Below are positions 1 through 11,385 of a DNA stretch of 64,000 nucleotides, one piece after another. The position numbers were made by a program, and so were the translations under genes. The stretch comes from Eumeta japonica (taxonomy: Eukaryota > Arthropoda > Insecta > Lepidoptera > Psychidae): contig BGZK01000297.1 in the NCBI GenBank assembly GCA_005406025.1, positions 372,001 through 436,000 of the forward strand. The letters are read 5' to 3'. A model generated the notes under the pieces. The model was not told the DNA's origin and did not search any database. It saw only the letters and a list, made by a program, of their open reading frames with translations. Positions within the stretch are counted from its first letter, which is position 1. Each line of letters begins with the position of its first letter.

Positions 1-86
1 ATTTGTAAAATAAACATTAGTTCTTCTTTATAGTACAAGAGTTTCCCCATTCTAATAAGAATAACAGTAAATCATTGAAGGACTTC

Positions 87-137
87 TGAGATTTAACTGA
101 ATTCACATTGTAAAAATGTGAATGCAGTTAAATCTCA
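87..137. repeat. Imperfect inverted repeat (hairpin)
   Basis: The arm starting 'tgagatttaactg' is mirrored by 'cagttaaatctca', and the inner parts 'attcacat' and 'atgtgaat' also pair, around a loop of about nine bases. There is one small mismatch between the two segments. No coding sequence is nearby. It could be a tiny foldback element or a template-switch product. Confidence 0.8.
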
Positions 138-801
138 AAAGCAAAACAGCAACTCACTACACAAAAGCGACTCAATAGCGGGATGCCTAGAATATTTGTG
201 AATACTTGTCGCGGTCACTCAGTTGACAATAGGTGACGTCCATCTGTCACTTCAGTGTTGGTTTTACGTTCGGAAACTGATCGATTTAAAGCAGAAGTAT
301 CGTTTGGAAATTAACAATTATCGCAAACATCGATTCTCGAACCGATGTCATTCGGTCAATTCCACTGAGGCGCCGTCATATTTATTTACTTTTTTAATAA
401 CGAATAAATACTTTTAATTATATAGTTTAAGCTGAAAATAAGATCATCGTCTGTATGATTTTCATCTGAATGACAATGTTTTTAGTTTAATGTAATTCTC
501 ACTGTAATATTATTGTAAAATGTGTTTGATAACATATTTTAAAAATAGCTTTCTTGACGTGTGTACGCATTCTGCGTGTGTAAACATTATTATTTTAAAT
601 ATTGCATTATAATAAAGAGCATATTTTGCACGCAGTAACACTCGTGTCCGGCTATCGGTCAATGTCGATCACACGAACGTAACTTTCTGATAAAAGCGAC
701 ACCTGCGCCCTCTATATCCAAGGAGGAGAAAGCGCTCTGAGAAATTAAAGTTTTCAAGTACATTTATGTGAATCGACGCTTCAATGTAAGAAGTTAAGTT
801 A
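138..801. other. AT-rich non-coding stretch, nothing recognised
   Basis: There is no open frame with protein-like composition, no transposon-protein similarity and no strong repeat. The only sizeable frame (about 64 codons near 223-417) is AT-rich and unlike any family I know. The part around 630-740 is somewhat richer in CpG. Confidence 0.5.
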
Positions 802-849
802 AGTACCCCATACCTTTTTGTGTACGTACACAAAAAGGTATGGGGTACT
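802..849. repeat. Perfect 48-bp palindrome without spacer
   Basis: The two 24-bp halves are exact reverse complements about the centre 'tgtacgtaca'; the half-site begins 'agtaccccataccttttt'. The match stops abruptly at both ends. A spacer-free perfect palindrome of this size is unexpected in neutral DNA and implies a recent origin. Confidence 0.9.
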
Positions 850-1679
850 AAAATTCTACTTTAGGAATCACGAAGAGTATTTGTGCTTGAATTGTATAAT
901 TGTTTGGTTAAAGTCATAGCCTACGAAAAACATTCTTTAAAAAAGGAAAGGGAATGAACAGTGAATAATAAGTTGACATTGGGAACATAAAAAAAATATT
1001 TTTACAATTTGTACAGGCAAATTGTCAAGTGAAATAGTCAAATTTTAAAATGAAAACTGTTTAATTTTCAAATAAATAGTAAGATCGAAATTAGTCAAAA
1101 TGCCGTCACTGACATATAGACTTGAATTAGACTATTTTATAAGGTTGATGAAGTACGGGTCTACTACTAGAAAGCCATCATAACTCATTTGATTGGTAAA
1201 AGGTGTTATAAGTGGGAATTGCAAAAAAAAAAAAATGAAAATATGGAAATATATTTTTAAATATAAGCTACATAAAACGAATAAAAGTCCTTTCGTTGTA
1301 AAATAAAACATGTCATTGTAAAAGTTTGCTATTTGTGAATCATTTAGCAATAGTTTTGATGGTGTTATTAAAAAGTAAATGCTTAAAAAAATATGCAACT
1401 GCATATCCTCTACGACACCAGCTCGAACGATGGACAATTGCGATGCCTGCATTCGCTTCCATTGACGTATCGTCTACGATCATTTGAAATAACTCATATT
1501 TCGTATGTTGACGTCTATCGGGATCTAATACATTATTCGAATCCTAAACGCTTCTTTGTTCCGATACCTCACAAACGATTGGCCAAACAGAGAAACAAAC
1601 CGTTTTGTTTAGTAATTTCATTTATGTCGTCTAGTGTAATAGATTAACTTTTTATTTATATGCTACAAATTATTAACCG
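850..1679. other. AT-rich non-coding stretch, nothing recognised
   Basis: Long A and T runs, for example an A-run near 1225, and two overlapping AT-rich open frames on opposite strands near 1132-1647. Neither resembles a known protein, and I see no splice or promoter pattern around them. Confidence 0.5.
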
Positions 1680-2060
1680 GATTCTGTACTCAGATCACGC
1701 CTCGGCCAATAAAGATAATCATAAAGATATCGGCCATGAAAATGAGTGGCGTTTAGACTCTTTACGGAGGAATCTGGAAAAGCGACGACGCCATAAACGT
1801 CCAGAGCCATGAGGGTCGTGCCGAAGTGCCAACTGCACATTTAAAACCATCATTTAGCCGGTGTATCTGCCGGCAAGAAAGCCTATATATTAAGATGCAC
1901 GGCCCGCGCGCCTCTGTATTAGGCGTTTATTAATCAGCCTGTATATAGTGTCCGGTCTGTGTGCGCTGCCGTTTTTGCGTCGTCCGACCGGCGCTGAGAA
2001 TGCGAGCGGTTTTATTGAAATGACCGCGGATCTCTATTTGAATGTAAGGGATTGCGCGAG
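1680..2060. promoter_or_regulatory. Moderately GC-rich block with homeodomain-like motifs
   Basis: Base composition shifts towards GC compared with the neighbours. The block holds 'ataaagataatcataaagat' and 'gcgtttattaatcagcc', the latter with a TTTATTA core of the kind bound by Hox proteins. There is no protein-like frame apart from a short one at 1948-2145 with no recognised homology. A cis-regulatory role is inferred from composition only. Confidence 0.15.
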
Positions 2061-2477
2061 CTGGTGGCGACTGTTGGACACTAGAGATCGATCTTACGTC
2101 GTTTTAGTGTTTTATTCGAATCAAAAAAAAAGTCACGTAACATAACCGCTGCGACGAAAAGTGGCATGTGTAGCTTAAGAACAGACGGTCACCCTTTACG
2201 AAGTGCTTTTAAATCAGCGGTGTGCTTTAAACTCTCATCCGAAATAATTAATAGTTAACTGTTGAAGTTGAGAACTAAACGTGTCGTTTTATCTTCATAA
2301 TTGGCAGTTGAATAAGTTGGTCTTAATGATATTGGCATGTTTAGTTTTTAACTTTAAGAGTTAGCAGTTAACTATTGCAAACGAGAGCTTGAAGCACATA
2401 CTGCGTGTGCTTATACATTTACACTATGTGGAGATTTGTGGATCCTGAGATCGTATTAGCAAAGCATACTTAAGTGC
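2061..2477. other. Non-coding stretch, nothing recognised
   Basis: Mixed AT-rich sequence with no protein-like frame, repeat or hairpin that I can support. Confidence 0.5.
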
Positions 2478-2576
2478 GGCGTTCCATCTCGAGAGTGAAA
2501 AGAGCAAGACAGTTATAGTGTTTCGCTGTGGAAATTAATATATGTCTCGCTCCCACGTTACTTCTTGAGATGGCGC
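2478..2576. repeat. Imperfect inverted-repeat element of about 100 bp
   Basis: The left end 'ttccatctcgagagt' followed by 'agagcaagac' is mirrored at the right by 'gtctcgctcccacgt' followed by 'cttcttgagatggcgc'. The arms are about 32 bp long and roughly 70 percent complementary by eye, with small gaps. It resembles a short old foldback MITE. I see no clear target-site duplication. Confidence 0.45.
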
Positions 2577-5499
2577 ATCATTTGAGTGACGTTTATTAAT
2601 ACGACCCTAGGAATTTTATAAGCGTCTCAAAATTCGATCCGTACAACCAAACCGCTAGTCATAACCACGTAACGGATGGGGTCAAACAAATTATTCGTGA
2701 CTCTTCGCTTAGATGTTGAAGTGTTCTAAAATATTTTTTAAATGCATATACCTAGTTTATATTAGACACATCTTACATATACACTAATAATACCTAGTGG
2801 TCTGTGAAAGACGTGTAAAAATATGACAATAGTTTAGCGATGTTATCTACCCTTTTCTTTGCTAATATTAATAAAAAAAAAAAACCTAATATCAAGCAGG
2901 TGCGAATCGAATTGACATGGTCAGGTTCTATAATCTTACTACAATCTTTAGAAGCCTACCAGGTATTACATAATCGCACTGAAATATGTGTTTTGACGTG
3001 ATGTTTAATACTCCTTAAAGTTAACATATTTAGCGTGTTTGTTTTCTAGATCTAAAATCTAAAGTTGTTTGTCCGTCTATTTGTTATAGACGGTTGGCTA
3101 CAAAATATTAATAGGCACCAAAAGTTATGGGTTAGAATCCATGACAAGGGTGAGAGTCCATGACGTAATTACAACTTAGTAGTTTGATTAAATTCTCATC
3201 TTCTAACCAATTTTTGGGGAGTAAAACTAAAGTAAAAAAAATCTATTTGATTGAGAGGGATGTCAATTGAGTGATTGAAAAATACCAGCTTATGAACGCA
3301 CAGGAAATTAGACCGTTTTACAAAAATGTGCCCTTACGTAGTAATATTATTTAATAAAACATTTTATACGTCATGCCTGAACGCTTGCGCCTCTTCATTT
3401 ACACTTGTCTATGATTGGTGCACGTACGAGTTGTTATCACTTTTTATTTTAATGCTTTTCTACGATTGGTTTCTCACAATCTGAGGGCGGTTTCATTCTA
3501 GATTCAAATTTAAGCATATACAGCCAGTTTAACGGTTCAGATCATGCCAACAAATACAATTTTCTACTTATCACGGGCATAATATTTATGTATGCATGTC
3601 GTGAGACCAACAAAATATTTGTACTTTGAATCCATCTTGAAGTCGTCGTTAACAACAGCTAGTCCAATATTCAAGTTTTGAATTAAAAATGGCACGAAGA
3701 CAAATAAATACATGAAGAACTGAACTTATTGTGTCAATATATTTAGCTAATATGGCTAATAGACGTAAGTGTTGCATTCTTTATATATATAATAAAGAAA
3801 AGAAAATTCAAAGTAATGTAAATCCCAGAGCAGGAGTAGTACTTAAAAAGCCCTCTGTGTGGTTTAAATGTTGTCGTGTCATTGTAAGACTTTTGTCACT
3901 CGGCCGCAGTGACGTAACCTCGCACATTTTTTTTTATTTGAGATCGAAAAGCGCGGTATCCGAGTCCAACACGCTGGCCCGACAAACGTTGGGGCATTCT
4001 AATGTGATGGGTTATTTCAGGATATTTCGAGGAACAACGCGAAATCTTTATTCTGATTTCAATACACAAAATATTATGAGAAACGGTTAAAAGGCTTATT
4101 TCTCTGATTAAATTTATAGTGTTCCTGGTCTAAGAGAAGAATTTTTAGTTTCTTTTTTTTTATATCTATTGTTATTAAGCAGTGTAACCTTATAGAGAGA
4201 TGCTTAACTACGCTGCTTTTTAAAATTGAATATTTTTGAGAAAAATGTAAGAAAAAAACATTTTATTGCGTTTTAAATAAATGTCGGCAAAAATTCACGA
4301 AAAAATTGAGAAAGCCCAGTAACTAGATATTCACAATTCTACCAATAAAATCCGTCAAAAAACATAAGATACAGGACACGTAAAAATATACAATTACATA
4401 TATAGATTATAAAAACTGGCTCAAAAAAAATAGTCTTTATATGAAATAAATATAATATAGCTATGTAATACATTTCAACGTTTAGATTTGTCAAGTTTAT
4501 GCTTTTCTAGGCCAAAACCCGGCCGTCCTTCTGTGTTGTAGTCGGGAAGAATCTAGACTCGGGACAACCGGCGTACCCCGGGGAAGCCAACTGTTCACCG
4601 ATGATGTGTTATAATATTTCACCGTGGCCTCTGCTGCCGCACTCTTGGTGACGTACAGCAGGGGTCGAGCCATCCGTAGGCTGTGAGCGAATACTGTAGT
4701 TTTGCCTCATAACGCTGTATAGCCTGTCTCTGTTCGCAACGTATAAGTTTTGTCAGTTTTGTTTGTTAACTTTTAGGGTTTAGCATTGGATCTGCTAGGC
4801 GGAGCGTGCACATGCGGCCAATTAGAAGCATTCGCCGTTCGTTTGCAAGGTCGAGTTGGCAGTTGGCACGTCGCATGTTCCCGGAAGTTGCTTTTCTATT
4901 AAGCATAAGAGCTATCCCTAATTACGAGAAGAAGTTTTAATTGACCGTCGCTGTCAGGGCAGTAGATAATTCAAAAGTGCACTCATGTCTCTGCCCGTGG
5001 TCGACGGGAGGGATACTATGCAAGTTTTAGTAGGTAAGAATGTATCATAATTCAGTTAGCCATCCCTATATAGATGTAAGGTATCAACGAGGATTCCAAT
5101 CATGCAAGTGAAGAATATACAAGGACCGTACTTGATGTTCAGTATTTAAAAATAATTTTCTTTTAAGATGTGTTCCTTTTCTGATTTCTTCTCACCTCAA
5201 CTTCTTCATAGGCGCAACGTCATCAGAGCGTTCTCTTCGATTTATCACTTTTCATTACCAACATTGAAAGACACCAACTTTGATTTGATTTTTTGACACG
5301 GTTAGGACACATCCAATTCTCACCTTTAATTCTTTTTACGTGGACTAATCATATAATCGATGTTTTAAAGAAGGTATTCCGCCTTTGATGTGATAGCTAA
5401 CTGATAACTAACAACCAAAAATGATCAAAGAGGAACCCTAAATACACTATCCTTCTCTTAAGTGACTATTATTATATGTAAATGAAATGTTACGTAAAT
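2577..5499. other. AT-rich non-coding stretch, nothing recognised
   Basis: About 2.9 kb with no transposon-protein similarity. The longest frame (about 119 codons at 3731-4090) has irregular composition and no family resemblance. The part from 4510 to 4720 is more GC-rich ('ggcgtaccccggggaagcc') and may be an eroded repeat that I cannot name. Confidence 0.45.
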
Positions 5500-5770
5500 A
5501 CCATCATGCATCGACTGACCGCCCGCCGCCGCCCGCCCCGCGAACACCACGACAGCCCGAGTAATGAATTACTCATGCGCTCGCGTCGCGTAATCTGATT
5601 TTAAACGTCTGTTCAAATAAGATGAAACCAATTAAATACAACTTAGACGCGTACGTTTGCCGATTACGATGTGGGACGATCGCGATGCAGGCTCGTTTGT
5701 AATTATTGTTGGACGATCACGTTCTAGAGCGGCGGTCGCCGAGTGGCCCTTGTAGTGACAGGTTTTTAAT
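5500..5770. promoter_or_regulatory. CpG-rich block with mirrored ATTA sites
   Basis: A sharp C/G-rich patch ('ccgcccgccgccgcccgcc') is followed by 'gagtaatgaattactc', where 'gagtaat' and 'attactc' form a small inverted pair of ATTA homeodomain cores. A second GC-rich patch lies near 5730. There is no open frame. A regulatory element is possible, but the evidence is composition and generic motifs only. Confidence 0.2.
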
Positions 5771-6384
5771 ACCACCACTGTAGAGGCACATTTTCACAAT
5801 CTCTTTGTTTCAGATTAAAGAAGTATGTTCTTAAATCTTCTGTGCTGTAGATTGGCGCGAATAAAAGGTAGCCAACGATATCGCCCTATCTTCATCATTA
5901 CGGTCATGATTGTGGTGATACGAAATTTGTAATCATCTACGCGGTACCAGCTGTCTATGGCAACTCTATACGGAATCGATGCGGTTGTTTAACTTTTACT
6001 CTAAGGCACGAAGCGCGTGGTTTGTCTTAAATTAGCAGGTACATTCAGTTTTCACTAGAAAACAGTTTTTTAACAAAGTGACAATGGCTGGTTTTCACTG
6101 TATTGATCATTCGAAATTTAAATATTCCGTAACTTTCTTGTACGAGGAAAACTAAAATAAACTGTCTCACTAAAAATAGATTTATAAGTAGAATATTTCT
6201 GCATGCTTGTTTTGTACGATTTCAAATATCAGTTAAACCCAAGAAACATTCAAATGTGAAATAGCATTGAAATACTAGAGCCCTTCTAAAGCGCCTGTCT
6301 GTCACAGGTTCAACGAGCTTAAGCGTAGACGAGTGACTTTAAAGCACGAAGAAAGAAGTGAAGTTCAATTATGATATAAGGCAT
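5771..6384. other. Non-coding stretch, nothing recognised
   Basis: AT-rich sequence with no protein-like frame and no convincing repeat. Confidence 0.5.
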
Positions 6385-6715
6385 GTTGACTATAACACGA
6401 AATTGGCACTTTACCGTCCACCATCGCAAATGTGGTATTTCACCGTCCGGTTCGAACGGTGAAATACAACCCTTTCACAGAATGCAAACGTGAAGTGACA
6501 GCTTCCGCTGTTGCGTTTCATCTAGCGAATTAGTATTCAGGTGGTCAACTCCCCCCTCCATTAACCCATTCCCCCGCCCAACACCCTCCTTCTCTCGCCC
6601 GTCAGCCCACATCTACCACATCAGGCAACCTTTCCTAGCCAAAGGTCGGCAATGCATCGGTGATTTCTCTGGGAGGCGATGATCATCCGCTTTTTCGTGG
6701 TTCGCATGAACGTTT
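6385..6715 (+). repeat. Dispersed repeat family D, copy 1
   Basis: Shares an ordered set of blocks with the copy at 49316-49640: 'cacagaatgcaaacgtgaag' here against 'cacagaatacagacgcgaag' there, then 'gtgacagcttcc', a C-rich tract, and a 3' module with 'attcct..cc' and 'ggtcggcaatgc'. Its 5' part holds a 12-bp hairpin (6435-6446 with 6456-6467, 'gtatttcaccgt'). The 3' module belongs to a repeat I recognise as common in Lepidoptera. It is non-coding. Confidence 0.5.
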
Positions 6716-6984
6716 CCCCTTCGATCTATAATATAAAAAAATAGTAGCCCTTTGGTAACTGTTATAGATGAAAATGCGCACGCAGTAAAAAAACATTCAG
6801 GAGAAAATGTTATTTTCAAACGAAGAGATACAGCATATACCTACTGCAGGGAAGTGTATATGAAATTTTATACACATGTCTTCGTGTAAGGAGGATAATT
6901 TCACGCTGGATACTGCAAGAAGTAACGCCGGCTCAGACGCAAATTCTAGTAGAATGGGGCCTTGACATGATAACAAAATTTAAG
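6716..6984. other. Non-coding stretch between repeat and mariner
   Basis: No supported feature. It may contain the eroded 5' part of the mariner that follows, but I cannot align it. Confidence 0.4.
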
Positions 6985-7235
6985 GCTGGCTCATTTGGAT
7001 TCTTTTATCGTTACGAGTCATGAATCATGGATTAGTCAATGTAATCCAGAAATCAAGCATCAGTCGACCATGTGGTTGTTTCAAAACGAACCAACATCTA
7101 CCAGCATGAAGCGCAAAGTGAAACGGACACGAAGTGCAGACAAAATCATGATTGAAAGTTTTTTTTTTTCTGTAACGGTTACGGGTGCCGTTACAAAATC
7201 GATGGAGATGAATGTTGAATGACATCTCACCAAGA
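6985..7235 (+). pseudogene. Mariner transposase fragment, central catalytic region
   Basis: The frame starting near 6995 reads IVTSHESWISQCNPE, then STMWLFQNEPT and KIMIESFFFSVT. This matches the mariner block normally read as VTGDESWI..DPE..WVFQDEPTPTK..K.M. The first acid of the DD34D catalytic triad sits in GDESW and has become His (SHESW), so no active enzyme could be made. Only about 75 codons survive: the N-terminal DNA-binding part, the second and third catalytic acids and both terminal inverted repeats are missing or unrecognisable. Confidence 0.75.
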
Positions 7236-7437
7236 GTTTATCTTACGCAACCCACTGCTTCTGCCACTGCACTGATAGTGACAACGTATCTGGGCACTCG
7301 ATAAAAATAAGGAAATAAGGGAGCTTCTGGATCTACGTACCGATAGAACTCAAGGTCAGTATTCTAATAGAACCGATGTGCTTCCGTCCGAATTTTTTTT
7401 TGTTGCTCCAAAACAACTCAAGGGAAAACTGTTTTCG
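7236..7437. other. Non-coding stretch downstream of mariner fragment
   Basis: No supported feature; it could be decayed mariner 3' sequence. Confidence 0.35.
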
Positions 7438-7692
7438 TCAACGATACATGACCTTGCCGTTGTCGAGAAGGTGGTTGCAGAGGTGTCTGATTGCCTTGCG
7501 ATGGAACGCGAAGAAGGACGTGTGACAAAATATTAGGGTCGTGTTCGGCTCGCCGGGTGAAAATACGTGAAAATCGATATCTTCGACGACGAACTCGTCG
7601 CGACGTAAAGAGAGCCACAAGACAGTAAAATGTGGGGCGATTCCCTCAATTCCAACTCTAGCCTCATCCTTCGTAACAATCTCTGTTGTGTT
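7438..7692 (-). other. Unassigned open frame of 84 codons, minus strand
   Basis: The frame is open between stops and its composition is protein-like (segments such as VVEDIDFHVFSPGEPNTT and AFHRKAIRHLCNHLLDNG). It has higher GC than its surroundings and no low-complexity runs. There is no in-frame ATG in the first half and I see no clear splice sites, so it may be a fragment of an old transposon gene or a host exon. I do not recognise the family. Chance openness is quite possible at this length. Confidence 0.2.
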
Positions 7693-7989
7693 TTAGATTT
7701 TAATCGCGATTGTAGTCTCGGTCTCAACCGCAGCTCTAATATCGATCGCGATCCATCACACTCTTGGTTGCAATGCCGGTCGTATTTTCAGAGACCAAAA
7801 TCATTGTAATTAAAAACAAAATTGAAGAGGTAGAAATTAATTCGTCGTCAAGGTGAACAAATAGATTGATATCACAATGACAAATATTGCTTAGGATATC
7901 GATTTACGAAAAATAGACATTTCGTCAATTGAGAAAATTATGTACAAAAACAGATAATTTTTTACCGAATCCGGGCTAAGTAGGAACCT
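7693..7989. other. Non-coding stretch with TCGATC-like low complexity
   Basis: The region near 7690-7760 alternates 'atcgcgat', 'ctcggtctc' and 'atcgatcgcgat' words, reminiscent of the simple-sequence part of the LINE tail at 58660-58760. Nothing else is supported. Confidence 0.3.
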
Positions 7990-8260
7990 ATTGCTAGTAA
8001 TCTGCGCATCGCTCATGCGCCGGCGCCGCAGCGACGTCGCCGTGTCGTGGAAACGTGTCGCCGCCTATTAAATTGTAATTAGCTACGTTTTTCGCAATCA
8101 TATATTTATGGTTTAAATGTCCATCTCGCTATGGTCGGCGGCGGCGGAGGGACAACTTATTCAGTCGCGGCGACGGGCCGCGGTAAAAACGCACACCGCC
8201 CTTTTAGGTCCCGCGGTTATATGAAAGTGCCGGCTGCGCGGCTTTTTGTTCTATCGAATT
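7990..8260. promoter_or_regulatory. CpG-rich block with Hox-type motifs
   Basis: GC-rich patches ('gccggcgccgcagcgacg', 'ggtcggcggcggcggagg') flank an AT-rich core with 'attgtaattagc' (TAATTA) and 'atatttatggttt' (TTTATGG, an Abd-B/Cdx-type core). This pattern of GC shoulders around homeodomain sites resembles insect conserved non-coding elements. There is no coding evidence and conservation was not tested. Confidence 0.25.
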
Positions 8261-8776
8261 GCGCAATTAATCAATTTACAATTTTATATGAAAACGCATC
8301 GGCACATACGCGATGGTGTGACGAAATCGTTTTTAGGATGCCTCGAATTATGTTCGGTTTGTTCAATTTCATTTTTTATTTCGTCTCTACGAATTTATGC
8401 AACGATTTAAAATTTTGATTTTCAATTATTAAATTTTTTGGGTGTACGTTTTTAACCAAGATTTATTATTTTCCTCATACGTTACTCTTAATGTACGACC
8501 GAGTCTTTTTTACAATTTTAATTCACTGTAGCAAATTATTGCTATTGCAATTTCATAAAAAAGTGGTTCTGCTTCACCCGTTTGTATGGATATTCGCGAT
8601 TTTCTCAAAAACTGCTGGTGTGATTAGAATGGGGTTTTCGATGTTCAACTGTATTTTTTTTCTAGAAAATTTTCAATGTATAAAACAATGTCCTACACTA
8701 CAAGAAACCAGGGCTATAGACTAAAACATAGAAGCAGGGCAGTGGCTTTTCATTGACATTGTCCAATTAATATTAC
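8261..8776. other. AT-rich non-coding stretch, nothing recognised
   Basis: Contains AT-rich open frames (8131-8418, 8491-8724) without family resemblance. Confidence 0.45.
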
Positions 8777-8921
8777 ACTTCCTACTTTTGAAGTCGGTGC
8801 CAAGCCACGGAATATACCCACATACGAACTAGTTAGATTGTCGATCATGTTACGCACACCGCCCACTAATCGGTACGTAGGTGTATGCCGTAGCTCGGCA
8901 ACGACTTCAAAAGTAGAAAGT
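8777..8921. mobile_element. 145-bp hairpin element (MITE or foldback)
   Basis: The left arm at 8777-8801 ('acttcctacttttgaagtcg' and on) pairs with the right arm at 8897-8921 ('cgacttcaaaagtagaaagt') with 2 mismatches in 25. Weaker pairing continues inward for about 25 more bases ('ccacggaatatacccacat' against 'acgtaggtgtatgccgtag'), so nearly the whole element folds back. There is no coding capacity and no clear target-site duplication. The 'tttgaagtcggt' word also occurs in the LINE/SINE tail at 11180-11385. Confidence 0.65.
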
Positions 8922-8935
8922 ATCATTATATATTA

Positions 8936-8963
8936 ATTTACTTAGATAATTATCTAAGTAAAT
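8936..8963. repeat. Perfect 28-bp AT-rich palindrome
   Basis: The centre 'cttagataattatctaag' extends perfectly to 28 bp and to 38 bp with one mismatched pair. It lies 14 bp beyond the hairpin element at 8777-8921. It contains a TAATTA core. Confidence 0.8.
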
Positions 8964-11149
8964 GAATATATACTCGTGCGGAAAATCAGTGTATAGAAAT
9001 TAATTTCTGTTTGGAAGTTTCGTATGTTCATTCGTAATTATTAATATTTCTGTATGAAATCGAATTTTTAAAAACAATTAATAATTATTTTTTCTTTACA
9101 TTATTCTTAAACATAAAAAATATCTGCCAAAGTTTTGCACATTTGCTTTACACAATTTCCTTGGTTCACTTAAGATGGAACCACTTAATGTATAAACAGT
9201 ACGGCAAGACAGAATTTTAAGTTAACAAAAATAAGTATTATTACGATGGCTGTAGCGTGATAATATTACAATAATACGTTCAAAAAAGTCCCAGCAGGAT
9301 AGTTTTTCACAATTAAGTTTAAGTTGTTATGCATTACAACAAAAATCACAAACATTTTTTCGAAATACGAAACGTCGTCGTCATATGGTATCAGTGTTGC
9401 TGTACAACATAAAAATTTTCCCCTAAAAATATGAATATGTATTATGACGCTGCAAAATTATTTTTCGCAAAATTTTTAATAATTCGAAAATTATTGTTAT
9501 TCGTTAGAATAGAGCGATAATAGCATGATTTATACGGAAAGGTAGTCTTATGACTAGTTATTAATTTTAGAAATATTGTATTAGGCATTCGTTTGATTTT
9601 TCACCTATTATAATAAACTTAAATATGCCTTTCTATAAATATATTTAATTTTGATTAATACTTAATATCTAATCAAAAAATAAGTACAGGACTTTTGTTT
9701 CGTAGTTTTATTATTATATCAGCTTAATAAAAAAAAACCTTTCGATAATTAATTCCTATACAAATGCATGACTAAGCATTTATTTAAAAGAAGAAAAAAG
9801 AAGCGGTCGTCGGTCAGAGCTTTCGAGTGTTACCTACACGCCGGCGTCTGCCGGATTGAATCCTAACGTCAGGCGAATTAACCGATGAGGTTTCAACTTA
9901 ACTTGTCCTAAGGTCCTCGATACGAAATGAAAAGATTGTCGGAGGGTATGCATTAATAGTGGGATAGTCGATTCAATTCGTTTCATTGTTGCCCCAGTAT
10001 AAATTATCCCGTGTCAGTTTTAATAATCCCATGTGATTGGAACTCGGGCGGGGAAAAAAATTGACAACTCTGGCCACATTTTATTGGCACAAAAGCGTAC
10101 AGCTCGCACAGACCGCGCACGCGCGGACGGACTAAGGTTTTGTTTCGGTAAGTTTGAGGACCCTGTCACTATTTCGCCGATTCAGACCAACAAAAGCGTG
10201 TTCATCATTCATCAAAATGTTCATCATCATCGTTCAGGTGATGAATATTCAAACTGACGTAGACTGAAGAATTAATACACTTTTAACGTGATCGTTTTAT
10301 AAACGATGTTCTCGATTTTATCTTAATTCAAATTCGATTTGATGACCGATAAGCTGGAAATTTATAACGTCATCAACGAACCGTTTGACGAGCAGGCATC
10401 CGGTCCAATTACATTTTCGAGATAAGTACATGGGACCCGGCAGAGATTTGTTAAATGATATCCTTTTCTTAACGGTCTTTATTTGATTATTTCCTAACGT
10501 TCACCGGCGAGGAAGGAGCGAGTAGACGCGGCAGCAACTGTTGTATTAAAATAATATTGCAGATGGACAAGCCAACGGCCAACGAGTTGCCCTCAAAAAC
10601 GGTTTAAACGGCGAGCTAAATATCAGTAGATGAGGTACATAAATTAAAATAACTTCACGAAAATAAGATAATCGCCTTCAAAAACCTTTTTAAATAATCA
10701 GTTATTTTCGGAGTCGGTTCCAGCTGGAGATAAATCAGACGCAGATGTGCCTCTTCAGAGGAAGACCATATCTTTTTCATTCAATACTTCACGTTTCATA
10801 TTCATGTTTTATAGATTATATACTTCTTTATCTTGCTTTAGCTAGAACAGACTTCAAAAACTACTAAACATTTGAATCGGTTTTTGATTGCTGTTTTTAT
10901 TATATTTTTGTATTTTTTTTTATTTAGCAATTTTTACGATTAACTTTACGATTCCTCTGGCTACTTTGCATAATAATTAAGCGATGATTAGTATAATTGA
11001 ACAGACGTTTTATTTTATTTTTATTAGGAGAGAGTGAAAAGCAATTCCGATCCCGAATTCATTGTTCAGCTGGCGCTGGTAATGATTGTAGGCTTTTCAC
11101 ATTCTTAGTCGAAGTGCAACTACCAAATTATTCTTATATAAATTATACT
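8964..11149. other. AT-rich non-coding stretch, nothing recognised
   Basis: About 2.2 kb. There are slightly GC-rich patches near 9800-9870 ('acgccggcgtctgccgg') and 10090-10130 ('accgcgcacgcgcgg') but no protein-like frame. The frame at 10997-11425 runs into the repeat tail below and is not credible as a gene. Confidence 0.45.
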
Positions 11150-11385
11150 AATGAGTTATTATTATTCTTCCTAATAAAAAAATCTACAATTCAAGTAGAT
11201 CTCATTCGCATTCAATCCCATATTAAGTTAATTCACAGTATTTGTTCGGTTACCAAACAAAAAAACTATTTTCCAAATTGGTCAATGATTAACGAACTTC
11301 TCGATGAACATGCATACGTAGAAATACATACATACATAAAAAATTCGTACAGAACCTCCTTCTCTTTGAAGTCGGTCAATAATAT
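11150..11385 (+). repeat. Lepidopteran LINE/SINE 3' tail fragment
   Basis: Ends with 'catacatacataaaaa' and then 'gaacctccttctctttgaag' running into 'tcggtcaataat'. I recognise this closing motif (two cctcc-like words, then tttgaagtcggt) from many lepidopteran interspersed repeats. The 5' boundary is uncertain. No reverse-transcriptase sequence accompanies it. Confidence 0.5.

Noticed and set aside
3731..4090. 119-codon open frame
   Set aside because: Irregular composition, no recognised domain, AT-rich surroundings, no splice or polyadenylation context; length is within chance for 64 kb.
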